Counted from the stretch's first letter, positions 22,126 through 32,236 are shown. The stretch is DNA of 64,000 nt from Phytophthora colocasiae (GCA_018806915.1 JAGKQI010000096.1:1674001-1738000), one strand, 5' to 3'. Numbers and translations: made by a program. The notes: generated by a model not told the origin, from the letters alone.

Positions 22126-22197
22126 GACCTTGATGGGACTCGAACCCACAACCCCCTGATTAGAAGTCAGATGCGCTATCCATTGCGCCACAAGGTC
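22126..22197 (-). tRNA. tRNA-Arg (anticodon UCU)
   Basis: The 72-nt minus-strand sequence folds as a complete cloverleaf without intron. The acceptor arms GACCTTG and CAAGGTC pair perfectly. The A box GTGGCGCAATGGA and B box GGTTCGAGTCC are both canonical. The anticodon stem-loop is TCTGA-CTTCTAA-TCAGG, giving anticodon TCT (complement at 22162-22164), which reads AGA/AGG. The sequence closely resembles the eukaryotic tRNA-Arg-UCU type. It sits in the 470-bp gap between BMS1 and the HAD phosphatase gene. Confidence 0.95.
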
Positions 22198-22423
22198 ATT
22201 GACATTTCGAGATAAGTTTCAATAAAAGTCCAAGTTTTGTAGTATTTATGTTGGACTTAATCGTATTTTTCTTGTAGGAAATGGATATCTGCTTTCGAGG
22301 GCCACAACGTAGCAGAGAGAGATACCTCTACGTGTTGAGAATAATACAACATTTTGCACGATTCAAAACATTGCAATTTACCCATTCCTACCTGTAGCCT
22401 CGTCATGGCTACATTTCAGTGTA

Positions 22424-23489
22424 TTACCACTGGAATCGAGCTGTAGTATATGTTGGGTCAAGCTGCGTCTCCTCTAGCAGTTTCTCAAGTAATTCGGGTT
22501 GAATACGTAGATCTTCGTGATCATTGCTCCATGCATCAACTTGAAGCTGCTTTGTGTGGACTCCTCCAGCGATGAAGATGCTGTCCACTCCAACGTTTTT
22601 CGCTCCTTGAATGTCGTGGTGAAGCGAGTCGCCAATGTGCACAACCTTTGACTTGTCCGTCACATTTGCCAGTTGCAAACACACCTCAAAATGCTCTTTG
22701 GTCGGTTTGCCGAAGTAGACGACCTCTCCGCCCATTTCTTCGTACAATTTCGCAATTCCGCCACCCATGTACACGAACTGGTCGTCTGCCACAACACCCA
22801 CAGCATCTGAATTAGGACATAGCAACGGGATATTGCGCTTTAATCCACCGCGAAGGAAACTGTCGATAGTCTCGTTGGTTTTGTTCGTGTATCGGTAGTC
22901 CGTGGGCAAAGCTTCGGCCACACGATCACTGTAACAGACTTGCTGTACCCCTTCCACCAAAAGGAACTGTGCTTTGTCCAGAGCCGAGATCTCCACGTGT
23001 AAATTGTGGAAAAGAGACTCAGAATTATCCTTTGAGACCATCCGAGCCAAGTCGTGGGCCATCACGGAGCAACGGGAGTAGATATCCTGTCGGTCCTGGA
23101 TGTACTTGTGACACACATCTCCGCCAGTGACACCTTGGAAGTCGGTAGAGAAACCCATTGCCCCCAACTTAACTGGTAACCCAGAAGATCGATTGGCTGT
23201 ATTGGACACCAGTACAACCGTTTTTCCTGCATTTATCATGCGGTTAAAGCAGTCCACAGCTCCGATCATCGGTTCAGTGCCATTATGCAAGACACCAAAC
23301 TGGTCGATGAGCACTACGTCATACTTGGCCAGTACTTGAGATAACCCCTTAACAATCTACAAATAGAAGAAGATACGCAGAAGATGAGAAAATAGAGAGG
23401 CTTCATAAGGAGAACAACATGTTCTTCTTCTTCACCTTCGTCATGGAGACGATCGCAACTACTAGTATAATCATTCGAAATGTAGCCAT
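22424..23489 (-). CDS. HAD-superfamily class IIA hydrolase (TIGR01459-like), 2 exons
   Basis: Exon 2 (22424-23356) begins IVKGLSQVLAKYDVVLIDQF and carries the HAD motifs: nucleophile Asp in LIDQFGVLHNG, motif II VLVSNTANR, and motif III/IV in GKPTKEHFEVCL followed by VVHIGDSLHHDIQGAKNVG. These place it in the subfamily IIA group with DQ[WF]GVLHDG, close to bacterial proteins annotated TIGR01459; the substrate is not known. Exon 1 is 23436-23489 if the upstream ATG is used (about 328 residues) or just 23436-23444 if translation starts at the inner ATG giving MTK-IVKGL, which matches the family start better. The 79-nt intron (GTGAAG to TTTGTAG) is phase 0. The gene is divergent from the RRM gene. 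Confidence 0.85.
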
Positions 23490-23514
23490 GTTAGATTAAT
23501 TCCGATTCTAGCCA

Positions 23515-23521
23515 GCCAATC
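23515..23521. promoter_or_regulatory. CCAAT box between HAD and RRM genes
   Basis: GCCAATC lies in the 70-bp gap between two divergent start codons (23489 minus, 23560 plus). It is the same heptamer as at 9015. Confidence 0.4.
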
Positions 23522-23559
23522 AATCGTCAAGTCACTTCCAACCAGCAGCTCAATTAGTG

Positions 23560-24516
23560 ATGGAAGAGCCGAAGCTCAACGCCAAGCAGCGCCGCAAGCT
23601 CCTGCGCCAACAGCAACAGCAAGAGAATGAAGTGAAGATTGAGGAGCTGAATGAGATAAAGAGCGAGGTCGTCAGTGCCACTGTGGACGATGGAGAGCAG
23701 GTTAATGCCAAGGAACGTCGTCGTTTGGCACGTTTAGCCAAACAAGTCACTGTTAAGGATGAGTTTGAGGCGGTACCTACAGTGAAAGTGGCTAAAGTGG
23801 AGGAGAAAGACGATGCAATTGAAGCTAATGACGACCAGAAGCTGAACGCTCAACAACGACGTCTGCTCAAGCGTAAAAGCAAACGCAAAGATGACGGAGT
23901 GGAGGAGATGAAACCTCTTCCGAAGAAGCAGAAACAGGAGAATGACGAAGAAGACAAGCCATTCGCTCGTAAAAGCATCCATTTGACACTTTTTGTGGGC
24001 CAACTACCCTACCGAGCAACGGAAGGTATGATCCGCAAACACTTTGCGGAATCAGGCGAAATCAAGTTGCGTATGCTGACGGACAAGAAGACCAAGAAGT
24101 TCAAAGGCACAGCATTTATCGAAGTGAAAGACAGTAAAGCTCTGGGAGCTGCTCTGTCGCGTCACCATACGCTTCTACAGGGACGTCGTATTAATGTGGA
24201 ACTAACGGCCAGTGGAGGTGGCAACAAATCGGAGAACCGACGTAACAAGATCGATTTACTGAGGAAGAAACAGAGCAATGTGCAGATCGAGAAGACGAAG
24301 GCTCTGATCCAGAAGCATATTGACTCGCCAGAGTACAAGCTCACGCAGGACGATGTGGATGACCGAATGATTGACTTTTTGTCATGGTTCGACTATGAGA
24401 CGGCCAAGAAAGCACTCGATGAGTACAACCGCTGTGTGAGCGACAAGGTAATGAACCGCAAGGCGTTCTTCATGGGTATCCTCAAGCGATTCCGACAGAC
24501 AGATGGCGTCGAATAG
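23560..24516 (+). CDS. RRM-domain RNA-binding protein, nucleolar (Nop6-like)
   Basis: The 318-residue product has an RRM at about residues 143-220: RNP2 is LFVGQL and RNP1 is KGTAFIEV. The N-terminal ~140 residues contain three spaced copies of a basic module, LNAKQRRKLLR, VNAKERRRLARL and LNAQQRRLLKRKSKRK, the last forming a nuclear/nucleolar localisation signal. The C terminus holds QDDVDDRMIDFLSWFDYETAKKALDEY, a helical extension also seen in small nucleolar RRM proteins such as yeast Nop6, which functions in 40S pre-rRNA processing. The start is ATG at 23560; the GTG just before it is not needed. A role in ribosome biogenesis is inferred. No intron is seen. Confidence 0.85.
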   Translation: MEEPKLNAKQRRKLLRQQQQQENEVKIEELNEIKSEVVSATVDDGEQVNAKERRRLARLAKQVTVKDEFEAVPTVKVAKVEEKDDAIEANDDQKLNAQQRRLLKRKSKRKDDGVEEMKPLPKKQKQENDEEDKPFARKSIHLTLFVGQLPYRATEGMIRKHFAESGEIKLRMLTDKKTKKFKGTAFIEVKDSKALGAALSRHHTLLQGRRINVELTASGGGNKSENRRNKIDLLRKKQSNVQIEKTKALIQKHIDSPEYKLTQDDVDDRMIDFLSWFDYETAKKALDEYNRCVSDKVMNRKAFFMGILKRFRQTDGVE

Positions 24517-24720
24517 AGTCCACATGACTCTCCTACCAGTCGTAAAGATAATAGACTACTTGCACATATACTGACTGATCAAATACCTCCAACTTACGTA
24601 GCCCTGAGTATATTTCATCAGCAATATTGGCAATACGCAACATAACATAACGATATCGCTATGGTCCTGGATTTCAGTATATGGTTACAAATGTAACATT
24701 TTACCTTCTCATTGATCGTG

Positions 24721-25785
24721 TCATCGACGTTCGATCTGCTGTGTTGAAAGCCACTGCATCATTTCTTCATGTCCTTTGTCAGTAGCACTGGAGAGGGCAA
24801 GAGTGATCGCACTGTCGCTTAAAGCTTCTGGGAACGATGCTTTCACGTGTTTGGCAACTTCCACTTGTCCGTGTTCCACAGCAGAAGTGAAGGCCCAGCC
24901 GATCCATTGCATCTCATCACTATGGCGTACAACTTGCAGTAAAAATTGAACCACATCAACATGTCCATTAGCTGCTGCACCATCAAACGCAGCTTTCGTA
25001 CCGCCTTCCTTTCGGGTCGAGTGCAACCACTGAACCACTTTGAGATGTCCGTTCGTCGCAGCACCATCCATAGCCCACGTCGTACAGCCCTCCCGACAAT
25101 TACTATGTAGCCATTTCACCACATCCAAGTGACCATTGGCAGCAGCAAAGTCCATGGCGTAGTTGACACACAAGTCCTGACGGTTCGAAAGTAGCCATTT
25201 CATCGCTTCCAAGTGGCCGTTGCTAGCTGCCCAGCTCATAGCTCGTCCGGAGTAGCAGTCTCTCGAGTTCTCATGTAGCCATTGCATAGTATTAATGTGT
25301 CCGCTCTTGGCCGCTTCGTCCATTGGATTAAAGTTGTAGGCCGACCACAGCTCCTTGACGCTCTGGTCATCATGTTGCTTGATCCACTTCAACACGTGCG
25401 TGTGGCCCAATGCAGCAGCATGACGCACCATCTTCTGACTCAATGGGGTTGGATCTCGTTGATACAAGTAACTCAGCTCCCTCTCGCTGTCTCCACGTTC
25501 AATAGAAGCGGCAAAGACGCCATTTCGCCCCAAAGTGTCCAGGAAGTCGCTGATGCTGCGAGTGACATTAGGAAGCGAACCGTTCGCAGCGGGGAGACAC
25601 TCGCGCGTCACTGCAATTGCAGCATAAAAGAGCGGCCATTCACTTGACGTCATGGTACCAGGAAGGCTGACGATCTTGAACTGCCTTGGATGTCTCGAGG
25701 CGAAGAGCAGATAATGATGGTTAGGGCCGTTATATCGGCTGGCAGCCGTTGAAGCAGAAAATCTGTGACGTGATATAACCGACAT
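24721..25785 (-). CDS. Ankyrin-repeat protein
   Basis: The 354-residue protein has about six to seven ankyrin-type repeats from residue 115 to the end, with the recurring pattern AAxNGHLxxVKWLHxN (for example NGHLDVVKWLHSN, NGHLKVVQWLHST, NGHVDVVQFLLQ). This WLH-rich type is greatly expanded in oomycetes. The first 45 residues are Arg/Ser/His-rich and could be a presequence, or translation may start at the in-frame ATG at 25653 (MTSSEW). There is no signal peptide or second domain. Such proteins act as protein-binding scaffolds; the partner is unknown. It is divergent from SelO, 151 bp between start codons. Confidence 0.85.
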   Translation of the reverse strand: MSVISRHRFSASTAASRYNGPNHHYLLFASRHPRQFKIVSLPGTMTSSEWPLFYAAIAVTRECLPAANGSLPNVTRSISDFLDTLGRNGVFAASIERGDSERELSYLYQRDPTPLSQKMVRHAAALGHTHVLKWIKQHDDQSVKELWSAYNFNPMDEAAKSGHINTMQWLHENSRDCYSGRAMSWAASNGHLEAMKWLLSNRQDLCVNYAMDFAAANGHLDVVKWLHSNCREGCTTWAMDGAATNGHLKVVQWLHSTRKEGGTKAAFDGAAANGHVDVVQFLLQVVRHSDEMQWIGWAFTSAVEHGQVEVAKHVKASFPEALSDSAITLALSSATDKGHEEMMQWLSTQQIERR

Positions 25786-25936
25786 TAATAGAAGTTACAG
25801 TATAAAGCGATATATGTGTCAAATGCCATTGAACGAGAAGCGTAACGGTCGACTATGACGTTGGACGCTTGCACAGTGGAACACCCTCTTCAAACCGATA
25901 CTTTGTTAAACCAACAGTTACGTCACACTTTGCCCA

Positions 25937-27829
25937 ATGCTAAGACGTATGGCTTCCAGTACCAGTGGATCGAGTCTCTCTCGCACTTGGAGGCGCTTCC
26001 CTGCCTCAAACTTCGATAATATTGTGCTGCGAGAACTTCCTATCGATGCAGAACCCAAGAACTTCGTGCGCAGTGCCGTGTCTGGTGCATGTTTCTCTCG
26101 AGTACCCCCCACTCCGATTTCCAATCCGGAATTGGTCGTCACGTCCCCTAATTCGCTTCGTTTAGCTGGCATCGAGTTAAAAGAACCCTCTATTAAGAGT
26201 GAAGATGGTGATTTCCAGCCAATTGAGACCTTAGTGCCTTTTCTAGCTGGTAACAAGCTGTTTCCAGGCTCGGAGACTGCTGCTCAGTGCTATTGCGGCC
26301 ACCAATTCGGCTTTTTCTCCGGTCAATTAGGGGATGGAGCAGCTCTCTATTTGGGTGAAGTGGTGACTAATAACGAGCGCTGGGAGCTGCAACTCAAGGG
26401 CTCCGGACTCACTCCTTATTCCAGGACGGCAGACGGTCGTAAAGTGCTCCGATCTACTTTGAGAGAATTCCTGTGCAGTGAAAACATGCACTCTTTGGGT
26501 GTACCAACCACTCGAGCGGGCAGTGTGGTTATGTCCAGAGAAACACAAGTGCTAAGGGACATTTTCTACAATGGAAATGCCAAAATGGAGCCCACTGCGG
26601 TGGTGACGAGAATCGCGAAAAGTTTTTTGAGATTCGGCAGTTTTGAGATTTTCAAGGACGAAGACGAGTTCACGGGAATGACTGGACCCAGTGCGCACTT
26701 GGACAACAAGGAAGAAAGGATGAGGCAGATGCTGGACTTTACTATTCGACAATACTTTCCCGAGATTCAAGGAGAGGACAAGTATGAACAATTTTTTCGG
26801 GAAGTGGTGCAGCGCACAGCTAAGCTCGTGGCCAAGTGGCAGACAATCGGTTTTTGTCACGGCGTGTTAAACACGGACAATATGAGTGTTGTGGGGGATA
26901 CGCTGGACTACGGTCCGTTTGGGTTTATGGAGCACTTCGACCCGAAACATATCTGCAACACGTCGGATGATAGAGGAAGATACCGTTATGAGGCTCAGCC
27001 TGACATTTGCAAGTGGAATTGCGGCGTATTTGCTGACCAGCTCGGACTTGTAACGGATCGTGCAGGACTCGAGCCTGCTCTGGAAACCTTCACTGCCGTC
27101 TACGAAAGTGAATACATGCGTTTGATGCGTGAAAAGCTTGGTTTGTCAGGTATTGGCAATGAGGAAGAGGACAAACTGCTCGTGGATACGCTGTTTGATG
27201 TTCTGACGCATACTGGGGCGGACTTCACGAGTACCTTCCGCTACTTATCGGAACTCGATGCTTTCGACTCAGGTTCATCTCGTGAAATTGTGCTCAATCG
27301 GCTTGTAAAGGTGTCCGAAACGCTTTCGCAGCAAAAACGCAAGCTGGAACAAGACTCTGGAGGAGTTTCTGACGCGCAATACGACATGATCGTGATGCTA
27401 ATGAAGGAGAACCCTGCGCGTGCTCGCCAATACGGTATCACCCCGGCTCTTGTAGCTCAAATGAAGGCCAACCGGGAGCTGAAGGAGGTGCTGGATGCAA
27501 CTACCGATGACGAACGCATGGAGAGTATCCAAACTGCGTGGGAAGATTGGATTGACGTCTACATTTCACGTATCAAGGAGGGGGGAGATGCAGTCAATGA
27601 TGTCGAGCGCCGACTTCAAATGCTCCAGGTGAATCCGTTGTTCGTACTACGCAACCACGTCGCTCAAACGGCCATCGAGTTAGCCCACGAAGGAGATTTC
27701 GAAGGTGTTCAGCACATTTTTGAACTATTGACGAACCCGTTTGAAGAACCCATGGATGAAAAGGATCTCCAATACGCTCGACCACAAGACCCGTCCACTG
27801 CTCCACTTTGTGTGTCTTGCTCCTCGTAG
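25937..27829 (+). CDS. SELO: SelO/YdiU family protein AMPylase
   Basis: This intronless gene encodes 630 residues. The pseudokinase-like fold typical of SelO is seen in GNKLFPGSETAAQCYCGHQF, QLGDGAALYLGE, LQLKGSGLTPYSRTADGRKV, LREFLCSENMHSLGVPTTR and, further on, GFCHGVLNTDNMSVVGDTLD and DYGPFGFMEHFDP. SelO transfers AMP from ATP to Ser/Thr/Tyr of mitochondrial redox proteins. Residues 1-25 are basic and Ser-rich (MLRRMASSTSGSSLSRTWRR), consistent with mitochondrial import. The protein ends LCVSCSS, with Cys at the penultimate-but-one position where animal SelO has selenocysteine, giving a CxxC pair with C625. No Sec machinery is needed here. Confidence 0.95.
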   Translation: MLRRMASSTSGSSLSRTWRRFPASNFDNIVLRELPIDAEPKNFVRSAVSGACFSRVPPTPISNPELVVTSPNSLRLAGIELKEPSIKSEDGDFQPIETLVPFLAGNKLFPGSETAAQCYCGHQFGFFSGQLGDGAALYLGEVVTNNERWELQLKGSGLTPYSRTADGRKVLRSTLREFLCSENMHSLGVPTTRAGSVVMSRETQVLRDIFYNGNAKMEPTAVVTRIAKSFLRFGSFEIFKDEDEFTGMTGPSAHLDNKEERMRQMLDFTIRQYFPEIQGEDKYEQFFREVVQRTAKLVAKWQTIGFCHGVLNTDNMSVVGDTLDYGPFGFMEHFDPKHICNTSDDRGRYRYEAQPDICKWNCGVFADQLGLVTDRAGLEPALETFTAVYESEYMRLMREKLGLSGIGNEEEDKLLVDTLFDVLTHTGADFTSTFRYLSELDAFDSGSSREIVLNRLVKVSETLSQQKRKLEQDSGGVSDAQYDMIVMLMKENPARARQYGITPALVAQMKANRELKEVLDATTDDERMESIQTAWEDWIDVYISRIKEGGDAVNDVERRLQMLQVNPLFVLRNHVAQTAIELAHEGDFEGVQHIFELLTNPFEEPMDEKDLQYARPQDPSTAPLCVSCSS

Positions 27830-27898
27830 GTGTTCGGGACTGAATCAATATCACTTGTACCTTTCGAACTTTATATTTCTAATTCTAAAGTGGCGAAT

Positions 27899-28787
27899 AT
27901 GAGTGCACTGCGTTTGTCTGAGCTCTTCGGTGTGGTCATCACTGGCGGCGGCCGTGGCATCGGCAAGATGATGGCCAAAGGCTTCGTGCAGAACGGGGCT
28001 AAAGTCTACATCGCCTCGCGTAACCTCAAGGCGTGTCAAGCGACAGCTGATGAGCTCAACACTACGGGACCTGGACAATGTTTCGCGGTATGACAAGTAT
28101 TGATTATTTTTTAAAGTTTATAAAGTATCCTGACATTATCATGTGATACAGCTGCAAGCGGATCTCGTTAGTGAAGATGCCTGCAAGAAGCTCGCAGAGG
28201 AGATTGCCAAGAAGGAGAACAAAGTGGATGTTCTCATTAACAATTCTGGCGTCGGATGGGGTGGAGATGTCACTCACCACCCAGAAAAAGCCTGGAACAA
28301 AGTGCTGACAGTCAACGTGACGTCTCCGTTCCACATCGTCCGATACTTCTTGCCGCTGCTTGATGCTGCAGCTGCTTCTTCCGATGCAGCTCGAGTCATT
28401 AACATTGGCTCAGTCGCGGGTTTGATGCCGCAGCAGATCGAGACCATTGCGTACGACACGTCCAAGGCTGCGATCCATCATATGACGCGTGTGTTGGCTG
28501 CCAAACTGGCGCGTCGCCCCAATGGAGGTCACATCTTGGTGAACGCCATTGCTCCGGGTCTGGTGCCTTCTAAACTGTCGACGGGCATCGCATACGTCAC
28601 TGGAAAGTCTTTCGAGGAGTTGCAGAAGAATATCCCTATTGAACGCTATGGAAACGAGACTGATATGGCGGGACTTGCCATTTTCCTGGCTTCCAAGGCT
28701 TCTGGGTGGATTACTGGCATGGTGATTGCTTCGGATGGAGGCCAAGTGCACACTATGGAGATTGACTTGCGGTCGGCTAAACTGTAG
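27899..28787 (+). CDS. Short-chain dehydrogenase/reductase, paralogue 1 (2 exons)
   Basis: Exons 27899-28087 and 28152-28787 join in phase 0 (64-nt intron), giving 274 residues. It has all classical SDR motifs: TGGGRGIG for the cofactor, NNSG, the catalytic Ser in NIGSVAG, and YDTSK as YxxxK. The set resembles bacterial 3-oxoacyl-ACP reductases of the FabG/RhlG type. Compared with paralogues 3 and 4 it lacks five residues (NVKDK region) just before the Rossmann glycine motif, so strand beta-1 is shortened to GVVIT; this may weaken or alter cofactor binding. Otherwise it is closest to paralogue 4 and, like it, has no second intron. The substrate is unknown. It follows SelO by only 69 bp. Confidence 0.85.
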
Positions 28788-28944
28788 TCACTACATGTAG
28801 CCAAAAGTGACTTGCATCACTTCTTGAGGCCGTCAACTTATCTTGAAGAATTTTTTTTAAAAAAAAATCAAGATTTCTGGGACCAGTCCTTGGAATTGTT
28901 CTCACTCACAGAAGCAAAGAAACCAGGCAGCATTAGCAAGAAAG

Positions 28945-29411
28945 ATGACGCGGAAAATTTGGTTCCAGCTAGTGGACGAAGAAACTCGCGGCGCTTACGA
29001 GGATGCCCAAAAAGCATCAGTGTCATCTGATGTTGTCAATGATATCGGTGATCTTCGCCAGGAGACATGGAAGTGGCACTGTTCCAAGGGATATGTGGAG
29101 TGGACATTCAGCGAAATACCCAAGCCATCCTAAAGCAGCCCAAGGGCAATAAATGGACTAAGGAGATGCCCGTTTTGGATGTGGTAATAAAACTCAGGGG
29201 GCTAAGCGTTGTTCGGGCAGATCACTTGAACAAGTTCTTCACTGAAGAAGAGCTTTGTGACAAAGGTCTCTTTCCGATAGACCGTAAAGCGTATCAAGGG
29301 GCTACAGTTTTTCTAGGCGCTGATTGCGATCGCAAAAGACGTCGAGAGGATCCCAACATTATGATCCCTCCGCTGTGTGGTATCTCCAAAAGGGGGTCGT
29401 CGTCCACCTAA
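28945..29411 (+). pseudogene. Decayed gene, possibly crinkler-like N-terminal domain
   Basis: The ATG at 28945 starts MTRKIWFQLVDEETRGAYED, a beginning that resembles a family of oomycete proteins with a ubiquitin-like, crinkler (CRN)-type N-terminal domain. The frame decays after about 45 residues and ends at 29133. Another frame from 29067 to 29411 continues with a more ordered segment (LDVVIKLRGLSVVRADHLNK, FFTEEELCDKGLFPIDRKAY) before a stop. I read this as a frameshifted relic; the family name is tentative and no complete domain remains. Confidence 0.35.
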
Positions 29412-29727
29412 CGAACCAAGACTCTTGGTCTTCAATCTTGAAGGTCATGTGGAGGGTTTATCACGGAGTAACATTGTTTGGTGCATGATTTCAAGAGTGT
29501 TGCCGTCCAGTATGCATTTATTAAGGGTGAACTTTCAATTATTCGTAAAACATGTACTCGTTTGAAAAAGTAATTCTAGATGTACCAGTACTTCTTCGCC
29601 AGTATCACTTCTTTCACTATTAGTAACAACGTTTTTGAGGAACTACGTTAGCGAATACTTAAAAGTAAAAAAAAATCCAAGACTGTCTTGCTCTTCCAAA
29701 GTGCAACCAAGTGCAACTAAGTGCAAT
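29412..29727. other. Intergenic, nothing recognised
   Basis: AT-rich sequence without a supportable gene. Directly before the next gene there is a 10-bp triplication, GTGCAACCAA GTGCAACTAA GTGCAATATG (29701-29730), whose last unit contains the start codon. Confidence 0.3.
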
Positions 29728-30543
29728 ATGACCAAGCGTGAGCAAGCTCCATCTGCAGGACGAGTGCGTCACGAGCGCAACCACCCACGTGTGTCTCCAT
29801 ACCCTACACGAAATGGCTCAACATTTCAAGAACCTCTTCCTTCTGGTCCTTCCGTAACAACTGCAACGTTCTCTTCTCAGGCCCCAGATTTATCTAAGGG
29901 CATTGTAGCAGCTGAATCGACTGGAAGTGATGTCTTACCACTACCTGTTACCAATCCACAGCAGTATGACCTACGAGTGCAGCCAATTGTCAAGGAAACA
30001 GTCGCTCAACGCGATTCGTCCGGTAATTCTCTTGATTCCGCTGTTTTTAGTGGAAATTCCTTCCGTGAGATCAAGAAGAAGCTCTGGGACGTCTACGGAC
30101 CTCAAGTGAGGGCCAGAGCAGTGAAGACTGCTGGAGTTTGGTCTGCGCAACAACGAGATGAAGCTCACTGGGCCGAGTGTATGCAGTTTAAAGTCAAGAA
30201 ACACATCATAGACAACTCCAAAACTGACCAAGCGTGGCACCAATGGCTCGTCAAGACCCGCGGACAAACTGTGACTCTTTTAGTGTACAAGTTTGGGTCC
30301 GCCATTTCGCGAGCTCAAGATCTCCAAGCCCTCGCCGAGGCCTGTGCTCTAGTTCGAGCTACAGCTACAGCTCAAGTGAGTCTTAAAGACATTGTGGTGA
30401 AGCTCCGAAAGGAGTGGGGGTCGACATTTCAGGCGGCTGACGTCGTCTGGACGATGTGGGGCAACCACATTAAGAAAAACCTCTTCCAGTTTACGCTGGC
30501 TGAAGCAATTGATCCTCTCACGTCGAAAAGTTCCTACGTCTAG
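29728..30543 (+). CDS. Hypothetical protein, probably truncated by indels
   Basis: From the ATG at 29728 the frame runs 271 codons to TAG at 30541-30543. I do not recognise it. Residues 1-110 are Pro/Ser/Thr-rich; the rest is helical (SFREIKKKLWDVYGPQVRAR, VWTMWGNHIKKNLFQFTLAE). After the stop, related-looking sequence continues in two other frames: a short Ala/Lys-rich helix (about 30542-30620) and a coiled coil QQSLEDNQLLRHDFETLKCH ending at 30776. This pattern suggests the original gene reached about 30776 and has suffered two indels. It lies among SDR paralogues and decayed genes. Confidence 0.4.
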   Translation: MTKREQAPSAGRVRHERNHPRVSPYPTRNGSTFQEPLPSGPSVTTATFSSQAPDLSKGIVAAESTGSDVLPLPVTNPQQYDLRVQPIVKETVAQRDSSGNSLDSAVFSGNSFREIKKKLWDVYGPQVRARAVKTAGVWSAQQRDEAHWAECMQFKVKKHIIDNSKTDQAWHQWLVKTRGQTVTLLVYKFGSAISRAQDLQALAEACALVRATATAQVSLKDIVVKLRKEWGSTFQAADVVWTMWGNHIKKNLFQFTLAEAIDPLTSKSSYV

Positions 30544-31178
30544 TGCATTAGCCGCAGCAAAGGCACGTGTCAAACGTCAAGCAGTCGATGAATATGGCGC
30601 TGGTCGTTGTGCAACAATCTCTTGAGGACAATCAGCTGCTTCGTCATGATTTCGAGACGCTCAAGTGCCATCTTGAAGAGCAGGAGCGCCAGCTGAAAGT
30701 CCGCCGAAGCACCCTCGAAGCGATCCACCATGAGCTTGGGCTTCCTACCTCGCGTTCGGAGCGAGATGCAGCGTGAGAACGTGGAGCACGACAACTAATG
30801 CAGTTGAAACCATTCCTTTTATTCGTCAACAGTCAAGTTTAGCCCAACGAGGACGGATGCTGCAGTATCCCAAGAAAAGCAACAGAGGCAACCAGCAGTG
30901 CATTTTTGAGGAAACATTTAAACAAACGTACGTGACCAAGCTTCGTACTTCAACGCGATCGCTTCAACATAAACTGGCAGACGAAAGCGAGATTAGTGGA
31001 CTATCTGTCGCAGATACTCTTCGAGTGCCAGATTCATGGCTGGAATGACTGGATTCTAGTCATTCACTTCTTGCATCGACACCAAATGTACCTTTCGGGC
31101 TATGCTAGCGCATTAACGTATGCCATTCCCAGCTCACAACTCAATTTCATCTCCAACGAACAAGTCCAAAGCTCCATT
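30544..31178. other. Relic sequence then promoter of SDR paralogue 2
   Basis: The first ~230 bp contain the out-of-frame tail of the preceding hypothetical gene. The remainder to 31178 holds no supportable gene and ends directly at the start of SDR paralogue 2. Confidence 0.3.
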
Positions 31179-32131
31179 ATGACCTCTCTGAACCTGACCC
31201 AACTCTTCAACGTCAAAGACAAAGTGGTGATTGTCACTGGTGGTGGTCGCGGCATTGGTAAGATGATCGCCGACGGATTCGTTCAGAACGCAGCGAAAGT
31301 CTACATTGTATCACGTACTTTCGACGCGTGCAAGGCCACTGCCAACGAACTGAATGCTACGGGGCCCGGACAGTGCATTCCGGTAAGAAAACTTTTGCAA
31401 AACCATAGCAATCCGTACTAACCTCATTATTAATTCCTTTTGTTTTAGTTGCAAGCTGATCTTTCGAGCGAGGAAGCTTGTCAGACTTTTGCTGAGACGA
31501 TCGCTAAACACGAGAATCATGTTGATGTTCTCATCAATAACTCCGCCATTGGATTGGAAACTCCAGTTGAAACAACGTCAGCAAACGGTAAGTACATGAA
31601 ATGTTTCTGATAGTGTTAGCTCAGTAAAATTCACTGATCCTTTTATTTTTCAGCTTGGAACGAAACTTTGTCGCTGAATGTGACGTCGACGTACTTGCTC
31701 ACGCGGTTTTTGCTTCCGCTTCTGGACGCTGCTGCGACTTCACCCAACGGAGCTCGAGTCATCAACATCGGGTCCATTGGGGGTTTCATGCCGCAGAAGA
31801 TCAGTACCATCGCCTACGACATGCAGTACACCACATGACCCGAGTTTTAGCGGCCAAACTCGCTCGTCGTCCCAATGGTGGCCATATTCTCGTGAATGCC
31901 ATCGCTCCTGGTGTGATCCCGACAAAAATGACCGAGGGGATTCCTTACGTGACCGGAAAATCTTTCGAGAAGCTCAAGGAGGAAGTCCCTACCGAACGTC
32001 TGGGGGAAGACGCAGACATGGCTGGACTTGCCATCTTCTTGTCGTCCAAGGCCTCCGGTTGGATCTCCGGTCAAGTGATCACGTGTGATGGGGGAATGGT
32101 CGGCACCGCGGAAACTGGGGTTGGTCCATAG
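31179..32131 (+). pseudogene. Short-chain dehydrogenase, paralogue 2, disabled at the active site
   Basis: Exons 31179-31382, 31449-31587 and 31654-32131 are clear from splice signals and from alignment with paralogue 3, which shares both intron positions. TGGGRGIG and NNSA and the catalytic-Ser segment NIGSIGG are intact. At about 31819 the expected YDxSK motif is cut: after TAC GAC A the sequence jumps to GCAGTACACCAC, a loss of 10 bp relative to the paralogues that removes the catalytic Lys and shifts the frame. In the original frame translation stops within six codons; the other frame continues with the normal C-terminal half (HHMTRVLAAKLARRPNGGHI) to TAG at 32131. Coding length is 19 bp less than paralogue 3: 10 bp for this deletion and 9 bp for the missing terminal SKL. 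It lies 105 bp upstream of retrotransposon 1. Confidence 0.85.
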
Positions 32132-32231
32132 GCGAAAAAGTCGTAAACGACAGTAACTTGAGCAGCTTTTAAGAAGAAGAAAGCAATGGACAACTCGAGT
32201 TATCAAGCCAAATTGGTTGTAGAGGATCTGC

Positions 32232-32236
32232 AGTGT
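32232..32236. repeat. Target site duplication AGTGT, left copy (element 1)
   Basis: AGTGT directly precedes the 5' LTR and is repeated at 36921-36925 directly after the 3' LTR. Confidence 0.9.
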
